Under the pieces are notes generated by a model that worked only from the letters and a program-made list of their open reading frames with translations, was not told where the DNA came from and did not search any database. Below are positions 34,132 through 42,196 of a stretch of 64,000 bases of DNA, piece after piece. Numbering within the stretch: the stretch's first letter is position 1; each line of letters begins with the position of its first letter. The stretch comes from an uncultured Pelosinus sp. (GTDB taxonomy: Bacteria > Bacillota > Negativicutes > Sporomusales > Acetonemataceae). The DNA is taken from NCBI GenBank assembly GCA_900542835.1, contig UQPB01000006.1, forward strand, positions 51,186 to 115,185, read 5' to 3'. The translations under genes were made by a program, and so were the position numbers.

Positions 34132-34834
34132 TCGTATATCGCAGCGGCTTTGGCCGATCGAGTACTGGCAAAATAAAAAGAAACAATTGATGGCCGGCGG
34201 TCAGGGGGGGCGGCGAGTCTGGCTGGCGCTGGCATTGACCGGTGTGGCGGCTTTGTTAGTGGTAACGGCAGCGGCCGGTATTTTCACCGCTCAGCCCTAT
34301 CGCCAGGCACGCCATATTCCGCTGGCGCCAATGCCGCAAACTTTGCCGACGCCGCTGGCGGCGGCCGATATAGCCGCTCCGGCCGCAGACGCGCAGCCGA
34401 CGCAGCAGCCAGTGGCGGCACCGGCTGCTGTGGCTGAGGTGCCATCGCTGCCCTCACACTGGCCGGCATCTGGCCAGATCAGCCGCGCTTTTGGCTGGCA
34501 GCCGCATCCAGCTTTTAAAGACTGGCGTTACCATAACGGTATCAGCATTAGCATGACGGCGGGAGCACCGGTCGCTGCCGCCATCAGCGGTCAGGTGACG
34601 CAAGTGCGCCAGGATCCGCAAACCGGTCTGACTGTGGTCATCGCGGCGGCTGACTGGCGGATTTATCATGGTTCGCTGGCAGCGGCCACAGTCAAAAACG
34701 GCGACCGGGTTGCTGCCGGCGAGGTTGTCGGTAGTGCCGGCGAGACCGCTTTTGAACCCTATCCGCATGTTTACCTGGCAATTGAAAAAAACGGCGTCTT
34801 TATTGATCCGGCAGATATTTTGCCGGGGCGGTGA
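34124..34834 (+). CDS. spoIIQ: SpoIIQ-like protein with degenerate M23 (LytM) domain
   Basis: 236 residues: cytoplasmic N-terminus, one membrane helix (about 31-53), an Ala/Pro-rich linker (65-110) and a C-terminal M23 domain. The zinc site is incomplete: the first motif reads HNGIS where active enzymes have HxxxD, and the HxH motif reads HVY. So it probably lacks peptidase activity and acts as a scaffold linking forespore and mother cell (partner SpoIIIAH), as Bacillus SpoIIQ does. It follows spoIID. The start codon is embedded in a perfect hairpin. Confidence 0.8.
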   Translation: MPNRISQRLWPIEYWQNKKKQLMAGGQGGRRVWLALALTGVAALLVVTAAAGIFTAQPYRQARHIPLAPMPQTLPTPLAAADIAAPAADAQPTQQPVAAPAAVAEVPSLPSHWPASGQISRAFGWQPHPAFKDWRYHNGISISMTAGAPVAAAISGQVTQVRQDPQTGLTVVIAAADWRIYHGSLAAATVKNGDRVAAGEVVGSAGETAFEPYPHVYLAIEKNGVFIDPADILPGR

Positions 34835-34884
34835 CAGCGCGGAGCAGTAGCTTCTCCCTGGCGGCCCAGGCTCCAGCCTGGGCT

Positions 34885-35110
34885 GACGAACCACGGAGGG
34901 GACGGGGAACTTTTTCCACAGAGGACGCCGAGGTGCGCAGAGGTCCACAGAGGGTTATGTAATATTGGTAAAAAATTTCCGATTCCCTCTGTGCCCTCCG
35001 TGTATCCTCCGTGTCCTCCGTGGAGTCGTTCTTTCGTTGTTTCGTCCTTTGCCTCTTTCTTCCTCATGGCGGCAGCGTGCTGCCTTGCCCGTCTCCGTGG
35101 AATCGGTTTT
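34885..35110. repeat. Palindromic GGAGGACAC repeat family, locus 2
   Basis: One unit between spoIIQ and spoIIID. Left arm from about 34915 (CCACAGAGGACGCCGAGG), centre GGGTTATGTAATATTGG, right arm to 35024 (CCTCCGTGTATCCTCC), and a degenerate tail with GTCTCCGTGGAATCGG near 35091. No gene lies in the 497 bases from 34835 to 35331. Confidence 0.8.
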
Positions 35111-35151
35111 CCCTGTCCTCTCCTGTTTTCAGTCCTGGATGACGAACTCAT

Positions 35152-35205
35152 AAAATGGGCTGATGCCAAACGCGAACTAGCTGTTTGGCACCAGCCCTAT
35201 TTTGC
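35152..35205 (+). terminator. Terminator upstream of spoIIID
   Basis: GGGCTGATGCCAAAC pairs with GTTTGGCACCAGCCC around an 11-base loop, flanked by AAAAT and TATTTTGCTATTTTT. It works in either direction and isolates spoIIID. Confidence 0.88.
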
Positions 35206-35331
35206 TATTTTTCTCCCGTTATTCCCGACTGTTCCGCCGGCCTTTATCGGCGTACAGCCGGGAATTTTTGCATCATCTCGGTTTTGTCCGCATATACATT
35301 AACAAAAACCGGGCAGGGGGGAACGGAGACA

Positions 35332-35607
35332 GTGAAAGATTATATCCGCAAACGGGTATTGGACATTGCCCGCCATATTTTAGACAGCAAGCACACTGTC
35401 AGGCAGGCGGCGTGCGTATTTGGCGTCAGTAAGAGCACGGTTCACAAAGATATGATCGAACGGCTGCCGAGCATTAATGAAAATATGGCGCATCAGGTAA
35501 AGCGGGTGTTGGATCTGAATAAAGCCGAGCGCCATATCAGAGGCGGCGAAGCCACCCGCAAGAAATACAAACATGACCGTGAAAGTGAAGAAACGGAGGA
35601 TCACTAG
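35332..35607 (+). CDS. spoIIID: Sporulation transcriptional regulator SpoIIID
   Basis: 91-residue DNA-binding protein of the mother-cell programme. The helix-turn-helix reads TVRQAACVFGVSKSTVHKDM (residues about 22-41) and is followed by the basic C-terminal tail GGEATRKKYKHDRE that contacts DNA. Length is close to Bacillus SpoIIID (93). The start is GTG 35332 with CGGAG just upstream; the frame is open to 35185, but the extra part looks non-coding. It lies before mbl as in Bacillus, though 805 bp separate them here. Confidence 0.95.
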   Translation: MKDYIRKRVLDIARHILDSKHTVRQAACVFGVSKSTVHKDMIERLPSINENMAHQVKRVLDLNKAERHIRGGEATRKKYKHDRESEETEDH

Positions 35608-35723
35608 TACCGTGACTGGATTAGAAGTTAGGGTTAGGGGAAAACAAAGCGGCAAAGAGAAGGAGCACCAGCGACGCATACTGCAGGGAATCTGCTGGGA
35701 GGGGCTGACGCCGTATTTGGCTG

Positions 35724-35751
35724 TTTGTCGTCATTAATCTTAAGATATAAT
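35724..35751 (+). promoter_or_regulatory. Possible promoter in the spoIIID-mbl gap
   Basis: TTTGTC (35724-35729), 16-base spacer, consensus TATAAT (35746-35751). No gene follows for 660 bases, so it may drive a non-coding transcript or a long mbl leader. Confidence 0.4.
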
Positions 35752-35756
35752 CCGGG

Positions 35757-36245
35757 CACGGTACGTCAGGATTAAACGACGGGGGAATGGCAAGGCTTTT
35801 TTATCGGCCGAAGCGGAGAAATGGGGCCGGTGCAAGAGTCTGAGATGCGGGAGCAGTCAGGCCCCCGGAACCACGGACCACCAACTTCCTGCACAGCAGG
35901 TGAAAATATTATTCCGTGAACCTCCGTGTATTCCTTCGTGTCCTCCGTGGAACGTTCCCAGCGTACTTTTCAATACCGGCATAACAACCCCGGATGACGG
36001 GAAGTTCCCGCCAGTTTTCATGGGATTAGGCCTGACATGGTACTAGCCGTACGCAGGGGGGGGACGCCGCGCAACGCACAGGCGCCGCGCGATTTTGGCT
36101 GTGGACAAGTATGGGGAACGGCTTTTGGCCCGGAGAGGACGCGGCGTCACATCATGGAATACCGCGCAAACTGCCCGTGCAGCATGGTAAGGCCTGTTAG
36201 TCAGGAGAGCGGTGATCGAAGCCGGCTCCTGACATTGTTTTTTAT
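35757..36245 (+). ncRNA. Possible structured non-coding RNA between spoIIID and mbl
   Basis: Gene-free stretch starting just after a TATAAT and ending in a terminator-like hairpin. ACGG-TAC-GTCAGG (35758-35770) can pair with CCTGAC-ATG-GTA-CTAG-CCGT (36031-36050), closing a domain of about 290 bases. Inside are GGGGCC/GGCCCC (35823/35860) and CCTGC/GCAGG stems and a degenerate copy of the GGAGGACAC repeat (35868-35957). No known RNA family was recognised. A frame at 36037-36306 exists but has no ribosome site and odd composition. Confidence 0.3.
35865..35957. repeat. Palindromic GGAGGACAC repeat family, locus 3 (degenerate)
   Basis: Left fragment GGAACCACGGACCACC, right arm CCTCCGTGTATTCCTTCG and TCCTCCGTGGAACGTTCC. 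The outer ends still pair, but the middle has been lost or replaced. Confidence 0.7.
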
Positions 36246-36246
36246 G
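36200..36246 (+). terminator. Terminator-like hairpin upstream of mbl
   Basis: GTCAGGAG (36200-36207) and CTCCTGAC (36226-36233) with an 18-base loop holding further pairing (CGG/CCG), then ATTGTTTTTTATG. Confidence 0.72.
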
Positions 36247-36412
36247 GGAAAATCAAGCGGAGGCCATGAAAAAAATGCATGCAAATTTAGAGGACTTTGG
36301 CAGTAAATGTAGAAATAAGGAAGTACGTTTGCATTGGCGCGCACAGCTTTTCTAACCGGTGCGTGCCGGGTGCAAAAGCGCGGACACCGCACAGAGTGGA
36401 AGGGGATCAATA

Positions 36413-37432
36413 ATGTTTGGCTCATTAGATATCGGCGTGGATTTAGGTACCGCCAATGTACTCGTATATGTTAAAGGTAAGGGAATTGTTCTCCAGGAAC
36501 CGTCAGTCGTCGCTATGGACCGCGACAGCGGCCGCATTCTGGCGATTGGTGAGGAAGCGCGCCGTATGCTGGGCCGGACTCCCGGCAATATCATTGCTAT
36601 TCGTCCCCTGCGTGAAGGTGTTATTGCCGATTACGATACTACTGAAACCATGCTGCGTCATTTTGTCCAGAAGGTAACCGGCCGCAGCTGGTTTTCGAAA
36701 CCGCGGATCATGATTTGCATTCCGTCCGGCGTGACAACCGTGGAGAAGCGCGCCGTACTGGAAGCCGCCATGCGGGCGGGCGCGAAAAAGACCTATCTGA
36801 TTGAGGAGCCGCTGGCAGCGGCATTAGGCGCCGGTTTGGTGATATCAGAGCCGTGCGGCTCGATGGTTGTTGATATCGGCGGCGGTACGACAGATGTTGC
36901 CGTGCTTAGCCTGGGAGGAATCGTTGTCAGCGATTCGATCCGGGTTGCCGGCGATAAATTTGACGAAGCGATTGTCCGTTATGTCAAAAGAGAATATAAC
37001 ATGATGATCGGCGAGCGTACAGCTGAGGAAATCAAGATCAGCTGCGGCAGCGCCTATCCCGGTGATCGCAACACGGCGATTGATATCCGCGGCCGCGACC
37101 TGATTTCCGGCCTTCCGAAAACGATGCGGACGACCACGGCGGAAACCGCGTCCGCCCTGGCGGAGACTGTACAGGCAATCGTCGACTGCGTCAAAGGCGT
37201 GCTGGAACGGACGCCGCCTGAACTTGCCGCCGACATCGTCGACCGCGGCATTGTTCTGACCGGCGGCGGCGCGATGCTGCACGGGCTTGATAAGCGGCTG
37301 ACGCTGGAGACAGGCATTCCTACATATTTGGCCGAGGAGGCGCTGTCGTGTGTCGCCATCGGCACCGGCAAAGCCCTTGACTGTCTTGAGGCTCTGCACG
37401 ATAACGTAACCCAGGGAAACCGGCGCGAATAG
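36413..37432 (+). CDS. mbl: Rod-shape determining protein, MreB/Mbl family
   Basis: 339-residue bacterial actin that forms membrane-associated filaments guiding cell-wall synthesis. Phosphate-binding loops are VDLGTANVLVYVKGKGIVL and VVDIGGGTTDVAVLSLGG, and the adenosine motif is VLTGGGAMLHGLDKRL. AAGGGGAT precedes ATG 36413. Placing it after spoIIID and before two flgG-like genes copies the Bacillus spoIIID-mbl-flhO-flhP order, so Mbl is the better name than MreB, though sequence alone does not separate them. Confidence 0.93.
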   Translation: MFGSLDIGVDLGTANVLVYVKGKGIVLQEPSVVAMDRDSGRILAIGEEARRMLGRTPGNIIAIRPLREGVIADYDTTETMLRHFVQKVTGRSWFSKPRIMICIPSGVTTVEKRAVLEAAMRAGAKKTYLIEEPLAAALGAGLVISEPCGSMVVDIGGGTTDVAVLSLGGIVVSDSIRVAGDKFDEAIVRYVKREYNMMIGERTAEEIKISCGSAYPGDRNTAIDIRGRDLISGLPKTMRTTTAETASALAETVQAIVDCVKGVLERTPPELAADIVDRGIVLTGGGAMLHGLDKRLTLETGIPTYLAEEALSCVAIGTGKALDCLEALHDNVTQGNRRE

Positions 37433-37474
37433 CGCTTTTTATACAAAGCATGAGGACAACCAGGAGGTGGAGAG

Positions 37475-38215
37475 ATGATTAAGGGAATTTACGCCGCTGC
37501 TTCCGGCATGCTGGCGGAATCGCTGCGCACAGACGCAACGGCGAATAACCTGGCCAACGTTAACACTGCCGGCTATAAAAAGGACGCGGCGGTTAATAAG
37601 GCGTTCGCCGAGATGCTGATTAGCCGGATCAACGACGGGCCGGTACAACCGGTGGGCAATGTCGGCACCGGCGCGGAAGTCGATGAAATCGTCGCAATCC
37701 ACACGCAGGGGATGATGCGGGCAACTGACAATCCGCTTGACCTGGCGATCGAGGGTGAGGGCTACTTCGCCGTGGAAACACCGGCGGGAGTGCGCTATAC
37801 CCGCAACGGTACGTTCAGCCGCAACGGTCTGGGTGAACTGACCACGGCCGAGGGTTATCCCGTGTTGGCAGAAGGCGGCGGCCGGCTGCTGGTCGAGGGC
37901 GGCAGCCTGTTTGTCGGCGAAGACGGCGTAGTCAGCGCCGACGGTCTTGAAATCGGCCGGCTGCAGCTGACAGAGTTTAGCGATCGCCGGCTGCTGGTCA
38001 AGGAAGGGGACAGCCTGTTCCGAAATGACGGCGCCGCACAACGGCAGCCTGGCGGACTGGTACGGCAGGGAATGCTGGAAATGTCCAATGTGAACGCTGT
38101 TGCCGAGATGGTTAACCTGATCAATGGCTACCGCGCCTATGAAGTCAATTCCAAAGCGGTACAGGCGCATGATCAATTGCTTGATAAAGCGGTAAACGAG
38201 ATAGGCAGAGTCTAG
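37475..38215 (+). CDS. flgF: Flagellar basal-body rod protein FlgF (FlhO-like)
   Basis: 246-residue rod protein. N-terminal signature MIKGIYAAASGMLAESLRTD and NLANVNTAGYKK, central DUF1078-like part with IEGEGYFAVETPAGVRYTRN, and C-terminal coiled segment EMSNVNAVAEMVNLINGYRA. Shorter than FlgG and with the flgF-type start MIKG. AGGAGGTGGAGAG precedes the ATG. Heads the flagellar gene set. Confidence 0.92.
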   Translation: MIKGIYAAASGMLAESLRTDATANNLANVNTAGYKKDAAVNKAFAEMLISRINDGPVQPVGNVGTGAEVDEIVAIHTQGMMRATDNPLDLAIEGEGYFAVETPAGVRYTRNGTFSRNGLGELTTAEGYPVLAEGGGRLLVEGGSLFVGEDGVVSADGLEIGRLQLTEFSDRRLLVKEGDSLFRNDGAAQRQPGGLVRQGMLEMSNVNAVAEMVNLINGYRAYEVNSKAVQAHDQLLDKAVNEIGRV

Positions 38216-38323
38216 ACTGACAATGGAGGCCGGACCGCGAGGAAGCCTCCCGGCTGTCCGAATGACCGAGGCGGCCGATCCTGGGTAACGATTACTATTA
38301 ACGATTAAGGGGAGGTAACTTTT

Positions 38324-39112
38324 ATGATGCGAGCACTCTGGACTGCAGGCACCGGGATGGCGGCGCAGCAGGCCAATATCGATGTCATTTCCAACAACCT
38401 GGCCAATGTCAATACGACCGGCTATAAAAAAAGCCGCAGCGATTTTCAGGATTTAATGTACCAGACCCTGCGCGAGCCGGGTGCTAACACCGGCGGCGAT
38501 ACTCAGGTGCCTACCGGTATCCAGATTGGCCATGGCGTACGGCTGGTGGCCACGCAGAAGCAGTATACCACCGGTAATTTTCAGGCTACCGGCAACTCCT
38601 ACGATATGGCAATCGAGGGCGACGGCTTTTTCCAAATTACCTTGCCTGACGGCACGCTGGCCTATACCCGCGACGGCTCATTTAAAACCGATTCCCAGGG
38701 CAGACTGGTAACTGCCGAAGGTTATCTGCTGGAACCGCAGATTACAATTCCGGAAGACGCCACTTCGATTGATATTGCCGCTAACGGCACAGTCAGTGTC
38801 AAGCAGCCGAACAATACCGACTCTCAGGAAATTGGCCAGATTCAACTGGTGCGGTTTATCAATCCGGCCGGACTGAGCAGCATGGGCCGGAACCTGCTGC
38901 AGGAAACAGCCGCGTCCGGCGTGCCTACAATTGCCAACCCTGGTGAAGACGGCGCCGGAACAATTGCCCATAAGTACCTGGAAATGTCGAACGTACAGGT
39001 TGTTGACGAAATGGTCAATATGATTGTGGCGCAGCGGGCGTATGAAATGAATTCCAAAGCAATCACAACCTCGGACGAAATGCTCGGCATAGCTGCCGGC
39101 CTGAAACGGTAA
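38324..39112 (+). CDS. flgG: Flagellar distal rod protein FlgG
   Basis: 262 residues, the usual FlgG length. Start MMRALWTAGTGMAAQQANID, then NLANVNTTGYKKSRSDFQDL, the IEGDGFFQITLPDGTLAYTR block and C-terminal EMSNVQVVDEMVNMIVAQRA. The start follows AAGGGGAGG. The 108-bp gap from flgF shows no clear signal. It forms the distal rod that passes through the P and L rings, whose genes follow. Confidence 0.96.
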   Translation: MMRALWTAGTGMAAQQANIDVISNNLANVNTTGYKKSRSDFQDLMYQTLREPGANTGGDTQVPTGIQIGHGVRLVATQKQYTTGNFQATGNSYDMAIEGDGFFQITLPDGTLAYTRDGSFKTDSQGRLVTAEGYLLEPQITIPEDATSIDIAANGTVSVKQPNNTDSQEIGQIQLVRFINPAGLSSMGRNLLQETAASGVPTIANPGEDGAGTIAHKYLEMSNVQVVDEMVNMIVAQRAYEMNSKAITTSDEMLGIAAGLKR

Positions 39113-39116
39113 AGTC

Positions 39117-40091
39117 ATGCTTAAGCGGGTGACCGCGCTGCTGCTGGCGGTACTTTTGCTGTTGACGGCCCCGGCGTTTGCCTCTGTGCGGATTGCGGTT
39201 CAGGCAGAGGCAGATGTCAGCGGCACACAACTGACACTGGGCGATATTGCCGTGTTCGAAGGCGACGCCGACCGCATTGATGCGCTGCGGCGGATCCGGC
39301 TGGGCAGCGCGCCGCCGCCGGGAGCCCGGATGCTGCTCAGCCGTGATAATCTGATCGCCAGACTGGACGCCAGTCAGGCGGATTTTAGCGGCATCGAATG
39401 GAAAGCGCTGCCGGCGGCAGTCAGTATTACCGGTGTGGGCCAGGGACTTGACGGCCAAACGCTGGCTGCGGTTGCCCTTAATAAGCTGAAAGCCTCACTG
39501 CCGGCGCGCCCGGGCGAAGAAATCCGTGTTTCGCTGCTGCAGGAAATTTCTGACCAAATTGTGCCGCCGGGCAGGCTTGACTATCAACTGGCCGGACAGA
39601 GTCTGCGTTTCGGTGTGCCGCAGACGGCTTACCTGCTGGTGTCGGTTGATTCGGTTCTGGCGCGGCGGGTTCCTGTCAAGTTTGAGCTCAAACGCTTTAC
39701 TGGTGTTTTAACGGCGGCGGCAGCGATTGAGGCCCGCGAAACCGTTACTGCTGATATGCTGCAACTGGCGCAATTCGAGGTCAGCCGCCTGCCTGCCGGA
39801 TACCTGACGGATCCGGGGCAGGCTGTCGGCCAGGTTGTCAGGCGCTCGCTGCCCGCCGGGGCGATTATCTATTCCAGTCATCTTGATCAGCCGCTGCTGA
39901 TCAAGCGCGGCAGCCTGGTGACAATTGCCGCCTCCGCCGGCGGCGTTGAGGCCAATGCGCCGGGAATCGCCCAGAAGGACGGGCGCGCCGGCCAGTTTAT
40001 TCCGGTGCGTAATACGATTAGCGGCAGGCTTTTGACCGCCCGCGTGGTTGATAAAGGGCGGGTGGAAGTCGCCTTGTATGACTACAGATGA
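39117..40091 (+). CDS. flgA: Flagellar P-ring assembly chaperone FlgA
   Basis: 324-residue exported protein with signal peptide (LLLAVLLLLTAPAFA) and a C-terminal SAF-type domain (TAAAAIEARETVTADMLQ to SGRLLTARVVDKGRVEV). FlgA helps FlgI assemble into the P ring in the periplasm. It is longer than E. coli FlgA (219), with an extra N-terminal region. The start lies 4 bases after the flgG stop. Confidence 0.9.
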   Translation: MLKRVTALLLAVLLLLTAPAFASVRIAVQAEADVSGTQLTLGDIAVFEGDADRIDALRRIRLGSAPPPGARMLLSRDNLIARLDASQADFSGIEWKALPAAVSITGVGQGLDGQTLAAVALNKLKASLPARPGEEIRVSLLQEISDQIVPPGRLDYQLAGQSLRFGVPQTAYLLVSVDSVLARRVPVKFELKRFTGVLTAAAAIEARETVTADMLQLAQFEVSRLPAGYLTDPGQAVGQVVRRSLPAGAIIYSSHLDQPLLIKRGSLVTIAASAGGVEANAPGIAQKDGRAGQFIPVRNTISGRLLTARVVDKGRVEVALYDYR

Positions 40092-40109
40092 GGCAAATGA
40101 GGTGATTTT

Positions 40110-40679
40110 GTGAATATGCGCATACTGGCGCTAGTGTTGACCTTCTGCGTTTTTGCTTCCACTGCCGGCGCCGCCTCCCTCTGGAGTGACGGCGGCAGCC
40201 TGTTCAGCGACCGCAAGGCCCGTGTTGTCGGTGATACGCTGACCATTATTCTCAGTGAGTATTCCTCGGCCAAACGTACGGGTGATACCTCTAACTCGAA
40301 GTCCTCCAACGTCAATCTCGCCGATGGCACCGGCAAACTGGACTTTATTCCGGCGCTGGGCGCAACCTATGGCGATTCGTTTAAATCCAACGGCTCGATC
40401 AGCAATACCAACACGCTGACCGGCCGTATCACCGTTCAGGTGGTTGAGGTCAAGCCTAATGGCGACCTGATTGTAACCGGCAAGCAGACGATCAGGCAGG
40501 GCAGGGATGAACAGCGGATTACGGTAACCGGTCTGGTCCGTTCCGACGATGTCACACCCGATAACACGGTATTGTCCAGCTATGTGGCCAATGCCGAAAT
40601 TCAGGTTGACGGCAAAGGGCCGCTGGCCGGCAAGCAGCGGCAGGGAATACTGAGTTCGCTGTTTAACTTTTTATTCTAA
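40110..40679 (+). CDS. flgH: Flagellar L-ring protein FlgH, no lipobox
   Basis: 189-residue outer-membrane ring protein. Family blocks: SLFSDRKARVVGDTLTIILS, NTLTGRITVQVVEVKPNGDL, VTGKQTIRQGRDEQRITVTG and the ending GILSSLFNFLF. The signal region ends ASTAGAASLW with no cysteine at the cleavage site, so unlike E. coli FlgH this one seems not to be a lipoprotein. GTG 40110 or ATG 40116 could start it after GAGGTGA. Confidence 0.93.
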   Translation: MNMRILALVLTFCVFASTAGAASLWSDGGSLFSDRKARVVGDTLTIILSEYSSAKRTGDTSNSKSSNVNLADGTGKLDFIPALGATYGDSFKSNGSISNTNTLTGRITVQVVEVKPNGDLIVTGKQTIRQGRDEQRITVTGLVRSDDVTPDNTVLSSYVANAEIQVDGKGPLAGKQRQGILSSLFNFLF

Positions 40680-40750
40680 ACGGCAGTGGGCCGGTAATGG
40701 CGGAAGCGGAAGCGCTTTCCCCGCTAACTTTGCCTGCAGAAGGAGATGCT

Positions 40751-41854
40751 ATGCGAAAAACAGCAGTGCTTTGCGCGTTTTTACTGATAAGCTTGCTAAC
40801 CGGCATCGCCGCCGCCGCTCCTGGCGTCCGTGTAAAGGATATTGCCCGGGTGCAGGGAGCGCGTGATAACCAACTGGTGGGTTACGGGTTGGTTGTCGGC
40901 CTGACAGGCAGCGGTGATTCGAACAAGAGCGAGTTTACCATTCAATCCATTTCCAATATGCTGAAATCATTCGGCATTAACGCCGATACCTCGCAGCTGC
41001 AGCCTAAAAACGCGGCTGCGGTAATGGTAACAGCGAAATTGCCGCCGTTTATCCGTCCGGGTGATGTCATCGACATCACCGTCTCCTCGCTGGGCGACGC
41101 CAAAAGCCTGCAAGGCGGCACCCTTATTCAAACGCCGCTGAAAGCGGCAAACGGGCAGGTGTTCGCCGTCGCTCAGGGACCGATCTCCATCGGCGGCTTT
41201 TCTGCCGGCAGCGGCGGCTCGCGTCAGCAAAAAAACTTTCAGACGGTGGCATCCGTTCCTGGCGGCGCGATTGTTGAGCGCGAGGTGGATGTACAGTTAG
41301 TGGATAACGGCTCAATCGCATTATCGCTGCTGCAGCCGGATTTCACCACCGCTGTGCGTATCAGCGAAGCGATCGACAGCCGTTTTGGCTCAGTCAGCTA
41401 TGCCCGTGACGCCGGCTCGGTGATTATTAATGTTCCCGACTGGCAGCAGGGAAATCTGGTATCGTTTATTTCCTCGATTGAAGAACTGACGGTGCGGCCG
41501 GACGTTGCCGCCAAAGTGGTTGTCAACGAGCGTACCGGTACGGTGGTCATGGGAGCCGACGTTGCCATTAGCGAGGTGGCGGTGGCCCAGGGCGGCCTGA
41601 CCGTTAAAATTGTTTCCGAGAAACAGGTATCCCAGCCGGATCCGTTTTCCCGCGGCCAAACCGTTGTTGTCGACCAGACTGAGGTTGAGGTGAAGGAAGA
41701 ACCGGCTAATTTAGTGGTATTGCCTGCTACCGCCAACGTCGGCGATGTCGTTAGAGCGCTTAATGCCGTTGGCGCTACGCCACGGGAGGTCATTTCCATT
41801 CTGCAGGCGATTAAAGCCGCCGGGGCTCTGCACGCAGAGCTGACATTAATCTAA
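40751..41854 (+). CDS. flgI: Flagellar P-ring protein FlgI
   Basis: 367-residue periplasmic ring protein with a signal peptide (TAVLCAFLLISLLTGIAAAA) and VRVKDIARVQGARDNQLVGY, GLTGSGDSNKSEFT and the C-terminal LNAVGATPREVISILQAIKA typical of FlgI. ATG 40751 follows AAGGAG; an in-frame extension to 40697 has no site. P and L rings occur only where there is an outer membrane. Confidence 0.96.
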   Translation: MRKTAVLCAFLLISLLTGIAAAAPGVRVKDIARVQGARDNQLVGYGLVVGLTGSGDSNKSEFTIQSISNMLKSFGINADTSQLQPKNAAAVMVTAKLPPFIRPGDVIDITVSSLGDAKSLQGGTLIQTPLKAANGQVFAVAQGPISIGGFSAGSGGSRQQKNFQTVASVPGGAIVEREVDVQLVDNGSIALSLLQPDFTTAVRISEAIDSRFGSVSYARDAGSVIINVPDWQQGNLVSFISSIEELTVRPDVAAKVVVNERTGTVVMGADVAISEVAVAQGGLTVKIVSEKQVSQPDPFSRGQTVVVDQTEVEVKEEPANLVVLPATANVGDVVRALNAVGATPREVISILQAIKAAGALHAELTLI

Positions 41855-41870
41855 CAGTAGGAGGTCCGTT

Positions 41871-42179
41871 ATGGATATCCGCAGTATTGGCGGCGCTCAG
41901 TTGCAAGCGCCGGCGCAGAGCGCCGAAGACAAAAAATTGAAAGCGGCCTGCCGTGACATGGAGGCTGTGTTTTTGAACCTGTTGTTGAGCCGGATGCGGG
42001 CGACTGTACCGAAAAACGACCTGACTGGCAGCAAACAGGAGGAGATTGTGCAGTCACTGCTAGACAGTGAACTGACAAAAAATATGGCCGGGGCCGGCGG
42101 TGCCGGCCTTGCCGATATGCTGTACCGGCAGCTGGCGCAGCCCGCACTACAGGTGAGGGACGGAAAACCGGGGCGTTGA
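41871..42179 (+). CDS. flgJ: FlgJ-type rod-binding protein (N-terminal domain only)
   Basis: 102 residues matching the rod-binding domain of FlgJ: KLKAACRDMEAVFLNLLLSR, then LDSELTKNMAGAGGAGLADM. The muramidase domain of gammaproteobacterial FlgJ is absent, a common single-domain form. AGGAGG precedes the ATG. It is the last of the six-gene flagellar set. Confidence 0.9.
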   Translation: MDIRSIGGAQLQAPAQSAEDKKLKAACRDMEAVFLNLLLSRMRATVPKNDLTGSKQEEIVQSLLDSELTKNMAGAGGAGLADMLYRQLAQPALQVRDGKPGR

Positions 42180-42196
42180 TCATGGAGGGACTAAAA

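Noticed and set aside
35260..35331. Sigma-E type promoter before spoIIID (CATATACATT)
   Set aside because: The -10-like block is only a partial match and no fitting -35 was seen.
35757..36050. RNase P, tmRNA, SRP RNA or cyclic-di-GMP riboswitch
   Set aside because: None of the core motifs of these RNAs that I know is present.
36037..36306. 89-codon plus-strand frame in the spoIIID-mbl gap
   Set aside because: No ribosome site, odd composition, crosses a terminator hairpin; more likely non-coding.
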